DNA of 60,668 nt, from positions 1-60,668 of the forward strand of contig JAYNFX010000005.1 in assembly GCA_038106885.1 (NCBI GenBank), written 5' to 3'. Source of the DNA: UBA3537 sp038106885. Its GTDB lineage: Bacteria; Bacteroidota; Bacteroidia; Flavobacteriales; Flavobacteriaceae. Of the stretch, positions 60,420 to 60,668 are shown in pieces (position 1 is the first letter of the stretch; each line of letters opens with the position of its first letter). Made by a program: the position numbers and the translations under genes. The notes beneath the pieces were generated by a model. It was given only the letters and a program-made list of their open reading frames with translations, was not told the DNA's origin and searched no databases.

Positions 60420-60668
60420 CACTATTATTTTTCAAGTATTCAAAATATTCTAATAAAATTTTATCATTAATTTCGGATGGTGTAAATATTTCCAAAACCT
60501 GTGGCTTATCAGATTCGGTGAAAAATTGAGATAATTTCTCTTTTAAAGTAGAAGATGAATTTGCCGAATTATAATTAAATCCATTATCAATTGAAATTAA
60601 TTTAGCACTTCGCCCATGTTTAGTTTCAAAAAATGTTTTAAAAATATCAGAATTGTCATTTCCAGGTA
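60412..60668 (-). CDS. menD: MenD, 2-succinyl-5-enolpyruvyl-6-hydroxy-3-cyclohexene-1-carboxylate synthase, C-terminal part
   Basis: The last 84 codons of a minus-strand gene running off the window. The frame ends ...KPQVLEIFTPSEINDKILLEYF...NNSAN then TAA (60412-60414). The LEIFTPxxxNDxIL segment is the usual C-terminus of flavobacterial MenD as I know it, and the gene lies next to the men cluster. MenD is the TPP-dependent enzyme that starts committed menaquinone synthesis by adding 2-oxoglutarate-derived succinyl semialdehyde to isochorismate. The TPP-binding part is not visible. Confidence 0.75.
   Translation of the reverse strand, partial: PGNDNSDIFKTFFETKHGRSAKLISIDNGFNYNSANSSSTLKEKLSQFFTESDKPQVLEIFTPSEINDKILLEYFEYLKNNSAN

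Noticed and set aside
1..60668. CRISPR arrays, insertion sequences, rRNA operons and toxin-antitoxin pairs
   Set aside because: I looked for regular repeats, transposase motifs and paired small genes across the window and found none that hold up by eye.

Overview
The window looks like ordinary chromosome from a marine-type flavobacterium (Bacteroidota). It is very AT-rich. Its genes are typical of that group: a menaquinone operon, RNase Y, EttA next to a CAL67264-type small membrane protein, the RlmD/DUF6452/DUF6048 trio, a fused alpha/beta 2-oxoacid dehydrogenase E1, a TonB-dependent receptor with a carboxypeptidase-like N-terminal domain, and several SPII lipoproteins. Promoter-like boxes match the Bacteroidota -7 consensus TAnnTTTG, and Shine-Dalgarno sequences are essentially absent. 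Many convergent gene ends overlap, which suggests a streamlined genome.

Layout. 1-7905: a partial lipoprotein gene, mnmE, a TlpA-like lipoprotein, a lipid A-type acyltransferase, glmM, recG and a DUF7935-like membrane protein. 8096-16813: uvrD, uvrA, a LOG-family protein and a long M1-peptidase-like outer-membrane protein whose first 1.08 kb has no ATG, GTG or TTG codon in frame. 16910-23063: fused E1 dehydrogenase, NhaC antiporter and KatG, ending in a clear terminator. 23194-29353: ftsK-lolA-lptF and a RibBA-type protein with a degenerate second domain. 29343-31352: a KdnA-like aminotransferase, a nitroreductase and tRNA-Ser(UGA) with its own promoter and terminator. 31506-34830: xerD, then on the minus strand a coiled-coil gene, zapA, a candidate 6S RNA and rny. 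34968-40275: M23 peptidase, TonB-dependent receptor and cysteine desulfurase. 40371-46142: an Asp-rich lipoprotein, an Smr protein, small membrane proteins, a prolyl oligopeptidase and ornithine aminotransferase. 46348-53846: rlmD with two flavobacterial proteins, ettA, rmuC and an acyl-CoA carboxylase beta subunit. 53826-60668: men operon (menB, menA, menC, a CPBP protease, menE) headed by a CvfB-like S1 protein, then purU on the other strand and the 3' end of menD.

How the genes work together. The right end makes menaquinone from chorismate-derived intermediates (MenD, MenC, MenE, MenB, MenA). ftsK-lolA-lptF and the M23-TonB receptor pair serve division and the envelope. recG, uvrD, uvrA, rmuC and xerD serve DNA repair and chromosome resolution.

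I saw no phage, transposon, CRISPR array, toxin-antitoxin pair or recognisable defence island. The observations most worth checking are the M1-like pseudoprotease gene and its missing canonical start, the candidate 6S RNA, start codons placed directly on promoter boxes, and the KdnA homologue. None of these is strong evidence for a wholly new system.
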